DNA from: JAICYJ01 sp038212095
GTDB lineage: Bacteria > Actinomycetota > Thermoleophilia > Gaiellales > JAICJC01
Reading direction: 5' to 3'
Assembly (NCBI GenBank): GCA_038212095.1
Contig: JBBQUW010000006.1
Coordinates: forward strand, 62,001-126,000
Length of the DNA: 64,000 bases
Position numbers and translations under genes: made by a program. Below the pieces are notes generated by a model, which had not been told where the DNA came from, did not search any database, and saw only the letters and a program-made list of their open reading frames with translations. Positions 15,949 through 22,884 of the stretch are shown here, one piece after another (position 1 is the stretch's first letter; the number at the start of each line of letters is the position of its first letter).

Positions 15949-17613
15949 TCACTCATCGCCGCCGGCGATCTGCGTGTGGGACACGTCTCCGCCGTCGAGC
16001 GGCAACTGCATGGCCCCATCGACGGTGGCGTCGAACGCTGTCACGATCGCGTTTATGAAGGCGGCCTCGGCCGTCTCCACGCCGCTTGCTGCGGTCAAAC
16101 CCGCGACACCCGCGACATCGACACAACCATGCGGGTTCCCGGGGCTTTCCGAACCCGCGACAACGGGGGTCGTGTCGCGGGTTGAAGAGGTGCCGTTTCC
16201 TGCGTAACCATGCGGTTTGTCGCGGGTGTCGCGGGTTGGGGCTGTAACACTGGGGAGGTAACGTTGAAACGCGTCCTCCAACGGTGCCCGGAAGTAGCCT
16301 TTCCGGCTCCCGTCCGGCGTGCGTATGTCGCGGCTCTTGCAGTCGAACCCGCGCAGCGTCCGCGCCAACCTCTCGGCACCCAGCGGCTTGCCATACCAGT
16401 CGCCCCAGGGCGCCTCCTCCAACCCGTGCAACCCTGTCAGCAGGTCGGCGGTTGTCGCCCGCTCCGGATCTGCCAGGCCCGCCAGTACCGTTCGCACGTC
16501 GGCGAGCAGCCTGACAGCGGTGGAGTCGCCGCCGGCATCCTCGGGTGATCCGGTGCCCAGCGCGACCGCCGCCGCGCGGGCACGCGCCGGCCACTCTCCG
16601 CCGGCCAAGTCTGCGATGGCGATCAATGGCTCCCACGCCTCCTCGGCGCGGTCGGTGATCTCCACCGGCATCGTCGGCCGGGCATCGCGCAGGGTGTTGA
16701 GCGCGGCGGATGCCCAGGATGCCAGCCCCGCGTGAAGCTCGCTGGCCGGTCCCTCGACGTCGCGCCGGCGGAACCGCTCCACCTGCTCGGACGCCTTGCG
16801 TCGCCGCAACCTGATCGGGATCGCCCGGTCAGCCACCGTATCCGGCAGGGTGCCGATGCCTGCTAGAGCCTTGGCGCCGAACACCTCGAACTCCTGCAAC
16901 TCCTGCCGCGGGCCGACGCATCGTGGTACCCGCGTGCCACGCTGGAATCCAGCGTTCAGCAGCGCACGCAGCCCTTCGTGCTCCTTGGCGCCGTTGCCCT
17001 TGCCTGCGAAGATCGCATCCACCTCGTCCAACAGCAGCGACGGCTGATCCTTGGTGAGGACCCGGTAAACGACCGCCTCCGACGGCGTCACCACCCGCCA
17101 CGGCGAGCGCACCAGCAACGCCAAAACGTCCAGCAGCCGACTCTTGCCCGATCGCTTCTCGACACTATGCACATGCAGGTACGGGGTGACGTCAGCTGCA
17201 TCGATCGCGTGGGTGTGGGCGACCCACAACACCGCGGCCACCACCTGATGGTCGCTGGCGAACACCACGAACCGCCGCGCCAGCTCCTCCACCAGACTGA
17301 GCACTTCAGCGAGCGACACAGCGCGCGCATCCGACCGTGGCTGGCCACGGTCGACCACTGTTAGCGAGGCCGGCGAGGGCGCAGTGTCCAGCATCGCCAC
17401 CACATCGCCGCCGCAACGAATGCAGATGCCGCCCAGTTCCCCGCCCACCATCTCGCGAACCACTACGTCCTGCCCACTGCCGCACGCCAAACACCCGACC
17501 GCCACCCCGCCCGGCCGCAGGAGATCCGTACCAACGTGATAGAGCCGGTCCACCGCCAAGCCACGCGCGTTCGCAACCCGCACCAACTGCTCGATCGTCC
17601 GTGGCCGACTCAC
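15949..17613 (-). CDS. DUF3631 domain ATPase (element replication/maintenance)
   Basis: A protein of about 554 residues found in actinobacterial integrative elements and phages. It has two CxxC pairs near the N terminus (CLACGSG, CIRCGG), a Walker A-like EKRSGKSR and Walker B SLLLDEVDAIF, then the DUF3631 region with WGDWYGKPL and SRDIRTPDGSRKGYFRA. It probably acts in replication or DNA processing. The GTG at 17613 overlaps the TGA of the preceding small gene (GTGA). The last 100 residues look disordered and low in complexity. Confidence 0.85.
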   Translation of the reverse strand: MSRPRTIEQLVRVANARGLAVDRLYHVGTDLLRPGGVAVGCLACGSGQDVVVREMVGGELGGICIRCGGDVVAMLDTAPSPASLTVVDRGQPRSDARAVSLAEVLSLVEELARRFVVFASDHQVVAAVLWVAHTHAIDAADVTPYLHVHSVEKRSGKSRLLDVLALLVRSPWRVVTPSEAVVYRVLTKDQPSLLLDEVDAIFAGKGNGAKEHEGLRALLNAGFQRGTRVPRCVGPRQELQEFEVFGAKALAGIGTLPDTVADRAIPIRLRRRKASEQVERFRRRDVEGPASELHAGLASWASAALNTLRDARPTMPVEITDRAEEAWEPLIAIADLAGGEWPARARAAAVALGTGSPEDAGGDSTAVRLLADVRTVLAGLADPERATTADLLTGLHGLEEAPWGDWYGKPLGAERLARTLRGFDCKSRDIRTPDGSRKGYFRAPLEDAFQRYLPSVTAPTRDTRDKPHGYAGNGTSSTRDTTPVVAGSESPGNPHGCVDVAGVAGLTAASGVETAEAAFINAIVTAFDATVDGAMQLPLDGGDVSHTQIAGGDE

Positions 17614-17849
17614 GCCGCCGCCCAACGCTGCTCCAGGCGGACGTCCCAGACTGCCGCGCCTAGTATCCGCATCGGGCGGCCAGGAGCTCTACGAAGCCAG
17701 GTCAAGGAGCGCTCGTGGGCCTGCCCGCCCGGGCTTATGGTGGAGACCCACTCCTCGCCGCCGAGCCAACCAGAAATCCCTGCGACGGTGATACGAACGA
17801 GCGCTTCATCGTCCGCGACGTGGATGGCGTACAGGCTAGTCTGGGTCAT
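17610..17849 (-). CDS. Small hypothetical protein of element 1
   Basis: A 79-residue protein, not recognised. It contains two Trp-rich segments (GWLGGEEWVSTISPGG and LTWLRRAPGRP). The ATG has GGAAG about 11 nt upstream, and the gene overlaps both neighbours (14 bp with the HTH gene upstream, 4 bp with the DUF3631 gene downstream), which supports an operon. Confidence 0.6.
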   Translation of the reverse strand: MTQTSLYAIHVADDEALVRITVAGISGWLGGEEWVSTISPGGQAHERSLTWLRRAPGRPMRILGAAVWDVRLEQRWAAA

Positions 17850-18084
17850 GCGCGGGCGCTTCCGCGTTCGGTGCCGGGGAGCTCGGGTTCACAGCCGAGC
17901 TCTCGGCGTTTCTAGGGGCAGTAAGAGCTAGGACGTCCACGTCGCGGTACCGAACGGTGCGATGCCCGAGCACGATCCGCGGGAGCCGGCCGCTCGCGGC
18001 CAAGTGACGTACGTAGCGGGTCGATACCGACAGCGCCTCGGCCACGCCTTGGGGCGTCAACAGCGTTCCGGATTCGGCGTCCAT
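17836..18084 (-). CDS. MerR/excisionase-type HTH protein
   Basis: An 82-residue DNA-binding protein with an AlpA/excisionase-like HTH (LLTPQGVAEALSVSTRYVRHLAASGRLPRIVLG followed by RTVRYRDVDV) and a Pro/Ala-rich tail. First gene of the minus-strand DUF3631 operon. A perfect 8-bp inverted repeat just upstream, shared with the divergent gene, is a likely operator for it. Confidence 0.8.
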   Translation of the reverse strand: MDAESGTLLTPQGVAEALSVSTRYVRHLAASGRLPRIVLGHRTVRYRDVDVLALTAPRNAESSAVNPSSPAPNAEAPAHDPD

Positions 18085-18094
18085 GGTTCGTTAT

Positions 18095-18118
18095 GATACA
18101 GTGATGCACGACTGTATC
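18095..18118. promoter_or_regulatory. Perfect inverted repeat, candidate operator
   Basis: GATACAGT, 8-bp spacer, ACTGTATC. The perfect palindrome lies between the divergent HTH gene (start 18084) and the gene starting at 18146, with TATGAT overlapping its left arm as a possible -10 box. Confidence 0.65.
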
Positions 18119-18145
18119 TCACTCCCTGCGGGAAGGTTGAAACAG

Positions 18146-18787
18146 ATGGAGCTATGCGTTAGCCGCGTTGTGCCCAAAGACGAAGCGAAGTGGATCAAGT
18201 TCGCCGGACACGAGATGCCGAGCGAGTTCAGCATGGAGTTCGACGTGCTTGATCTACTACCCGGTTGGGAGCTCCCTAAGGGGCCGCACGTAGATGTACC
18301 GATCCGGGACGAGCGTCCTGTCGGGACCGTGTTCGCCAGCGGATCGGTCGAGATCGGGTACCGGGGAGGTCGGCCGCTCTGCCACCGCCTCGTCGTCGAT
18401 CACGGTCACGGCGGGATTCGCGGCGAAACACTCCGAGCAATTCCAATGGCCGAGTTGGTCAAGGTGGCGGTCATGATCGCGATGCGCTCCGTGAGATCCG
18501 AACCGTCACCACTTCCCGATCAGGAGTTCGACGACTTCGTGTCAAACGTCACAACTGCGCTAGACCGTCACAGGCGCCCCCTCAACCCGAACGTCGCTGC
18601 TGCTGCGCGCATCTACCGAGAAGCGCTCGCGGTCGGTAAGAAGCCAGGGCCGACAATCGCCAAAGAGCTGCACATGACACACGCGAGCGCGCGCCGGCTG
18701 GTGCACCAAGCCCGTCTGGCGGGTCTACTCGGCGGCTCACTAGGCCAAGGCCGCCTCGGCGAGCAGACGCCTCCCCCGAGCAACTAA
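18146..18787 (+). CDS. Hypothetical element protein with C-terminal HTH
   Basis: A protein of about 213 residues of unrecognised family. Its C terminus (about residues 150-200) looks like a helix-turn-helix: VGKKPGPTIAKELHMTHASARRLVHQARLAGLL, a pattern common in actinobacterial element proteins. The ATG at 18146 is chosen for GGAAGG 9 nt upstream; in-frame starts at 18083 and 18104 overlap or precede the palindrome. It is divergent from the HTH-DUF3631 operon and may control the element. Confidence 0.6.
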   Translation: MELCVSRVVPKDEAKWIKFAGHEMPSEFSMEFDVLDLLPGWELPKGPHVDVPIRDERPVGTVFASGSVEIGYRGGRPLCHRLVVDHGHGGIRGETLRAIPMAELVKVAVMIAMRSVRSEPSPLPDQEFDDFVSNVTTALDRHRRPLNPNVAAAARIYREALAVGKKPGPTIAKELHMTHASARRLVHQARLAGLLGGSLGQGRLGEQTPPPSN

Positions 18788-18986
18788 GGGCACCTCCACG
18801 CAAAGGCGCTCACCGCCGCCCCGGGATCGACCAAGCCACGGCAGTCAACTTTCCCACGTCCAGGGAAGCCTCCATGGAACCGAACCGCACACCCCGAGCC
18901 GACCCGAACATGGTTATGTAAAGCCTGAGTTCCTAGACGAATGCATGCACTACGACGCCCGTACCGGACGACGGCGGGATCAGTGG

Positions 18987-20387
18987 TCAGGCGGCGCAGC
19001 AGGACAGTTTGGTGACGTCGCGGTCGAATACCTGCGCGGCGAGTTTGAGGCCCTCGCTCATGGTCAGGTAGGGCGCCCAGGTGGTGGCGATCTGGTCGAT
19101 GGTGAGTCCGAACTGGATGGCGTAGATGGCGGCCTGGATCACGTCGCCGGCACCCTCGGCAACGGCGGTGGCACCGATCAAGCGGCGCGTATCGCGCTCG
19201 ATCACCAGCTTGATGAAGCCATCGGTGTCGTGGTTCACAAGTGCGCGGGGTATTGCGCTGAGCGGCAGGGTGCGACACGAGCAGTCGATGCCGCGGCGCT
19301 TTGCCTCGGCGTCGGTGACGCCGGCGGCGGCGATCTGCGGCGTGGTGAACGTGACTCGGGGCATGGCGGCGTAGTCGATCTCCTCGCTCGAGCCATTGAG
19401 CGCGTTTTGGGCTGCGGTTGCGCCCATGCGGGCGGCGACGTAGACGAACTTGGGCGCGCCCGAGACGACATCGCCGGCTGCGAAGACGCGCGGGTTGGTG
19501 GTTCGCAGGTCTGCAGTTGTGCTAATCGCGCCGGCGTCATCGCTGGTGATGCTGCCGGCGGCGAGGTCGAGGCTGTCCGTGTTTGGCTGGCGGCCGGTCG
19601 CAACCAGTACCCGAGCGGCCTCCACCACCTCCTCCCCGGACGGGGTGGTCACTGCGATCCGCACGCCCGAGTCGGATCGGTCAACCCGAAGTATCTCAGC
19701 GTGGGTGAGCACGCGCACGCCGTCACCGGTCAGGACACGGGTGAGGGTGTCGGCCACCTGTGGCTCCTCGTGGCGCATCAGCGTCGAGCGGGCGAGGATC
19801 GTAACCTGACTTCCCAGGTGCGCGTACAGCTGGCCCAGTTCGAGTGCGATGTAGCCGCCACCGATCACCACCAGCCGAGGCGGTACTCGACCTAGGTCAA
19901 GCGCCGTCGTCGACGTCAGCGGATCGACATCGGCCAAGCCGGGTATCGGTGGTAGCGCGGGGCGAGCGCCGGTGGCTAGCAGGATGTGTCCGGGCGTGAG
20001 CGTGTGCCCATCGACGGCGAGCGTGACCGGATCGACGAACTTCGCATCCCCGCGCACCAGCTCGATCCCGTAGGCGTCCAACAGGTCGATGTACTTGGCC
20101 TGGCGAAGCTCACCCACCAGCTCGTCCTTCTGCGCCACTACGGCGGCCAGATCGGCCGGTCCAGCGGCTGTGGGGATGCCGGCGAACGGGTGTCGCTCCG
20201 CGGCGTGCCGCGTCTCGGCGGCGCGGATCAGCGTCTTTGACGGGACACAGCCGATATTCACGCAGGTGCCGCCGACCGTCCCCCGCTCAACCATCACCAC
20301 CCGCGCGCCCAAATCGCTGGCTCGGATCGCGGCCGCGAACGCCGCCCCACCCGAACCGACAACCACCAAATCCGCCTGCTCGCTCAC
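18987..20387 (-). CDS. merA: Mercuric reductase
   Basis: A 466-residue flavoprotein disulfide reductase that reduces Hg(II) to Hg(0) with NADPH. It has the N-terminal FAD motif VVVGSGGAAFAAAIRA, the redox-active GTCVNIGCVPSK, a second nucleotide motif VVIGGGYIALELGQ, the RPNTD/FAAGDV block and the Hg-binding C-terminal cysteine pair in LSCCAA. The N-terminal HMA domain of longer MerA proteins is absent. The GTG at 20387 has AAAGGAG 6 nt upstream. It is divergent from the ArsR-type regulator and transport genes. Confidence 0.95.
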   Translation of the reverse strand: MSEQADLVVVGSGGAAFAAAIRASDLGARVVMVERGTVGGTCVNIGCVPSKTLIRAAETRHAAERHPFAGIPTAAGPADLAAVVAQKDELVGELRQAKYIDLLDAYGIELVRGDAKFVDPVTLAVDGHTLTPGHILLATGARPALPPIPGLADVDPLTSTTALDLGRVPPRLVVIGGGYIALELGQLYAHLGSQVTILARSTLMRHEEPQVADTLTRVLTGDGVRVLTHAEILRVDRSDSGVRIAVTTPSGEEVVEAARVLVATGRQPNTDSLDLAAGSITSDDAGAISTTADLRTTNPRVFAAGDVVSGAPKFVYVAARMGATAAQNALNGSSEEIDYAAMPRVTFTTPQIAAAGVTDAEAKRRGIDCSCRTLPLSAIPRALVNHDTDGFIKLVIERDTRRLIGATAVAEGAGDVIQAAIYAIQFGLTIDQIATTWAPYLTMSEGLKLAAQVFDRDVTKLSCCAA

Positions 20388-20444
20388 TCGTCTCTCCTTT
20401 GTGACCCCGCCCACGCCGGTGGGCGCGCTCAGCGACGACGCTAA

Positions 20445-20468
20445 TGATGTATGGTTATCCTTATATCA
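20445..20468. promoter_or_regulatory. mer intergenic operator/promoter region
   Basis: TGATGTA and TATATCA form an imperfect inverted repeat in the AT-rich stretch between merA and the regulator. It is the natural place for ArsR-family binding and for divergent promoters. Confidence 0.45.
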
Positions 20469-20487
20469 GAACGTGAGAGGAGCGAAT

Positions 20488-20871
20488 GTGTCCCAACCAC
20501 AACGAGTGATCGAAGATGCGCCATTCCGCCTCCCCGACCAGCTGGATGAGACCGAGCTAGTGTCGAAATACTTCCGCGGCCTGGGCAACCCGACCCGGCT
20601 TCGCATCCTCGAGCTGGTCGGCGAGCAGGAACGCTCCGTCGGCGAGCTCGCAGCGATCATCGGCGAGGCCCAACCCAAGATCTCAAACCACCTCGCCTGC
20701 CTGCGCTGGTGTGGGTATGTCACCACCCGCCGCGACCACCGCACCATTTACTACCGCCAAGCCGACCAGCGCGTCGCCACCATCATCGCGCTCGCCCACG
20801 AACTCCTCGCCCAGAACGCCGACCACGTCGCCGCCTGCTGCCACATCCCCAACAAGGCGGGCGGGGAATGA
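20488..20871 (+). CDS. merR: ArsR/SmtB-family mercury regulator
   Basis: A 127-residue winged-helix repressor of the ArsR family; actinobacterial mer operons use ArsR-type regulators in place of classical MerR. The HTH is GELAAIIGEAQPKISNHLACLRWCGYV, followed by a wing with RRDHRTIYYR. A Cys in the recognition helix region and a C-terminal Cys-Cys-His (AACCHIP) are candidate metal ligands. The GTG at 20488 follows AGGAG by 8 nt. Its stop overlaps the next ATG. Confidence 0.88.
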   Translation: MSQPQRVIEDAPFRLPDQLDETELVSKYFRGLGNPTRLRILELVGEQERSVGELAAIIGEAQPKISNHLACLRWCGYVTTRRDHRTIYYRQADQRVATIIALAHELLAQNADHVAACCHIPNKAGGE

Positions 20872-21074
20872 AGCCGCTCCTCGGGATTGGTGTGCTCGGC
20901 GTCGCCTGCTGCGCCAGCCTACCCCTGCTCGCTGCCGGCGGAGCTGGCGCAATGCTCGGCGGACTCGCCGGCGCGCTCACCGTTGCCGCCGCCGTCGCGG
21001 GCACCGTGATGCTGATCGCACGCCGCAGGCGCCGCGCGACATGCCCACCGACACGCGAAATAGGTGAGCCGTGA
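20868..21074 (+). CDS. Small MerT-like mercury transport protein
   Basis: A 68-residue membrane protein with two helices (about 4-24 and 27-49) and a vicinal cysteine pair in helix 1 (GVACCASLPLL), the arrangement used by MerT/MerC transporters to pass Hg(II). It is shorter than MerT (three helices) and ends with a basic RRRRRATC tail carrying another cysteine. ATG overlaps the regulator stop (ATGA), and the next gene overlaps its end. Confidence 0.7.
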   Translation: MKPLLGIGVLGVACCASLPLLAAGGAGAMLGGLAGALTVAAAVAGTVMLIARRRRRATCPPTREIGEP

Positions 21075-21658
21075 GCCGCGACCCGAACCGCAAAGCAGCA
21101 CCAAACACCGAGTCTGGCCGCCGGCGCTCGCTAGCCGCGCTTGGCATCGTCGCCGTCACGATCGCCCTGGGCGCGATCGTGTTCCGGGTCGCGACGTCGC
21201 CAGGGTCATCCTCGCCACCCGCCAAGGCGCAGGCCGCCAGTCGCCCCGCGGCGCCCCCCTTCTCCGTGGCTGCGGTTGGTGGCGAAATCGTGTCGCTATC
21301 ATCGCTTCGCGGAAAGACGGTCGTACTCGGCTTCGTCCAGCCCGACTGTACAAGCTGCATCGCCACGCTCCACACATTGAGCGCCATCGCCTCCCACGTC
21401 TCCCAAAGCCGCGTCGCCGTGATCGCAGTCAACGTCAACACCTACACCACCGCCTCCGATCTCGCCTCTTTCGCGCGTCAGATCGGGGCCAGCTCAGGCC
21501 CACAGTTCACACTCGACCGCGGCGCCCAGACCGCGCGCGCCTACCGCGTGCAAACGCTTGAGACGGAGGTCGTGATCGACCCCACCGGTCACATCGTGCT
21601 GCGAGGAGTCGCGCTGCCACAGTCGACGCTTCTCTCCGCGGTGCAGCGCGCGACGTGA
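21071..21658 (+). CDS. Membrane-anchored thioredoxin-like (redoxin) protein
   Basis: A 195-residue TlpA/redoxin-type protein: N-terminal membrane anchor (about 22-42), linker, then a thioredoxin fold with the active site QPDCTSCIA. It ends with the strand pattern TEVVIDPTGHIVLRG. It is exposed outside the membrane, and with the following CcdA-like protein it could form a thiol-electron or Hg(II)-handling pair. It overlaps both neighbours in the mer operon (GTG start at 21071, last codon in the next GTGA). Confidence 0.85.
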   Translation: MSRDPNRKAAPNTESGRRRSLAALGIVAVTIALGAIVFRVATSPGSSSPPAKAQAASRPAAPPFSVAAVGGEIVSLSSLRGKTVVLGFVQPDCTSCIATLHTLSAIASHVSQSRVAVIAVNVNTYTTASDLASFARQIGASSGPQFTLDRGAQTARAYRVQTLETEVVIDPTGHIVLRGVALPQSTLLSAVQRAT

Positions 21659-22458
21659 CCGGTGCCGACAGCTTCGCATTCACCGCCGGCGTCCTCGCCG
21701 CGTTGAACCCGTGCGGGCTCGCGATGCTGCCGTCCTACCTCGCCTTCTTCATCGCCTCCGAGACCGGCGCCACGGCCGAGCGAGACACACTAGCCCGCCT
21801 GCTGCGCGGCCTGGCCGTCGCCGCGACCGTCAGCCTCGGCGTCGTCGCCACCTTCGTTTTGGCGGGGCTCGCGATCAGCTGGGGCGTCTCGCAGCTCGGC
21901 CAAGCAGTGCCCGTCTTCGGCGTCGCCCTCGGCGCCGCGCTGGTCGGGTTGGGTGTAGTGATGCTCCTTGGCGGCCGCGTACCCGGGCTGCGCGTCGCCG
22001 CAACCGCCCAGCGCGACCGCGGCATGGTCGCCATGGCCTGGTTCGGCGTCGCCTACGGCCTCGGCTCGCTCTCCTGCTCCCTGCCAGTCTTCCTGATCGT
22101 CGTCGGCACATCAGCAGCCGAGACCGCGCGCAGCGGAGCAATCCCCTTCCTGGCATTCGCCGCAGGGATGAGCGCCGTCATCACCTGCACAACCATCATC
22201 GCCGCCCTCTTCACCGGACTCGTCACCCAACTGCACCACGTTCGCCGTCACATCCCCACCGTATCCGGCCTGCTCCTGCTGGCAGCCGGCATCTACGTCA
22301 TCCACACAGACCTGCCACTCGCCATCATCTCCACCGGACACACCGAACCATCCAGCCACACAGTCGCCGCCACCACCACCGCGCTCACCCTGATCGTACT
22401 GGCCATCACCGCCAGCACAACCATCGCCCGACGGCACGTCACCCCCAAGCGCGGGTAA
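21655..22458 (+). CDS. CcdA/DsbD-like membrane protein of the mer operon
   Basis: A 267-residue polytopic membrane protein of the cytochrome c biogenesis CcdA/DsbD family, with about six helices plus an extra C-terminal one. The first helix has the family motif ALNPCGLAMLPSYLAFF, with a second Cys in GLGSLSCSLPVFL, the pair that shuttles electrons across the membrane. GTG start overlaps the redoxin stop. In actinobacterial mer loci such proteins are proposed to help mercury transport or reduce exported thiols. Confidence 0.88.
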   Translation: MTGADSFAFTAGVLAALNPCGLAMLPSYLAFFIASETGATAERDTLARLLRGLAVAATVSLGVVATFVLAGLAISWGVSQLGQAVPVFGVALGAALVGLGVVMLLGGRVPGLRVAATAQRDRGMVAMAWFGVAYGLGSLSCSLPVFLIVVGTSAAETARSGAIPFLAFAAGMSAVITCTTIIAALFTGLVTQLHHVRRHIPTVSGLLLLAAGIYVIHTDLPLAIISTGHTEPSSHTVAATTTALTLIVLAITASTTIARRHVTPKRG

Positions 22459-22487
22459 GAGGCATGCTTTGATTGGAGGTGTAGACC

Positions 22488-22568
22488 ATGTCCCGCAGCT
22501 GGGTACTGAGGAAGCGGACGGTTACGCGCTTGCTTCAGGAACTGCTGTGCTTAGCGTTGGTAGAGTGA
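22488..22568 (+). CDS. Putative short peptide after the mer operon
   Basis: A 26-codon ORF, MSRSWVLRKRTVTRLLQELL and six more residues, with a strong GGAGGTG RBS 7 nt before its ATG. It is basic and amphipathic, and not recognised. It may be a real small protein or the truncated start of a lost gene, since remnant sequence follows. Confidence 0.35.
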   Translation: MSRSWVLRKRTVTRLLQELLCLALVE

Positions 22569-22569
22569 G

Positions 22570-22737
22570 GCGCTGTTCGTGCGGCGAGCGTGCAGACCGC
22601 GCCGATCCACCCGGTCTCGCCGATCACCAGGGCGTCTTGGATCGACGATTTCTCGTCGGGGGTGAGCGTGTCCAGCCGGCGGCGATGGTGCCCTGGATCG
22701 ACTCCGGCGAGTCCACGATCTCCCCCACAAGCATCCC
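22570..22737 (-). pseudogene. Fragment of an adenylate-cyclase/AAA-TPR type protein
   Basis: Two short minus-strand pieces in different frames, PESIQGTIAA and LDTLTPDEKSSIQDALVIGE followed by GWIGAVCTLA, together match the part after the AAA domain in large actinobacterial cyclase/LuxR-like regulators. The frame break is near 22680. No other part of such a gene is nearby. Confidence 0.55.
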
Positions 22738-22838
22738 CCAGCCTCCTTGAAGATCCCGCCGGTCGACTCTGTGCCGTCCGACGCATCCGCCGTGCCGGTG
22801 AGGCGACGCTAGCGCTGCGCCACCGCCCCGACGGCGCT

Positions 22839-22869
22839 GGGCCTCCGCCGCGGGGTGCGGCGGAGGCCC
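22839..22869. terminator. Strong GC hairpin, bidirectional terminator candidate
   Basis: A perfect 13-bp inverted repeat (GGGCCTCCGCCGC / GCGGCGGAGGCCC) with a 5-base loop, 16 bp beyond the stop of the minus-strand IPT/PQQ gene. On the plus strand it is followed by a T/G-rich stretch. Confidence 0.7.
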
Positions 22870-22884
22870 GTGATGTTGTTTCGT

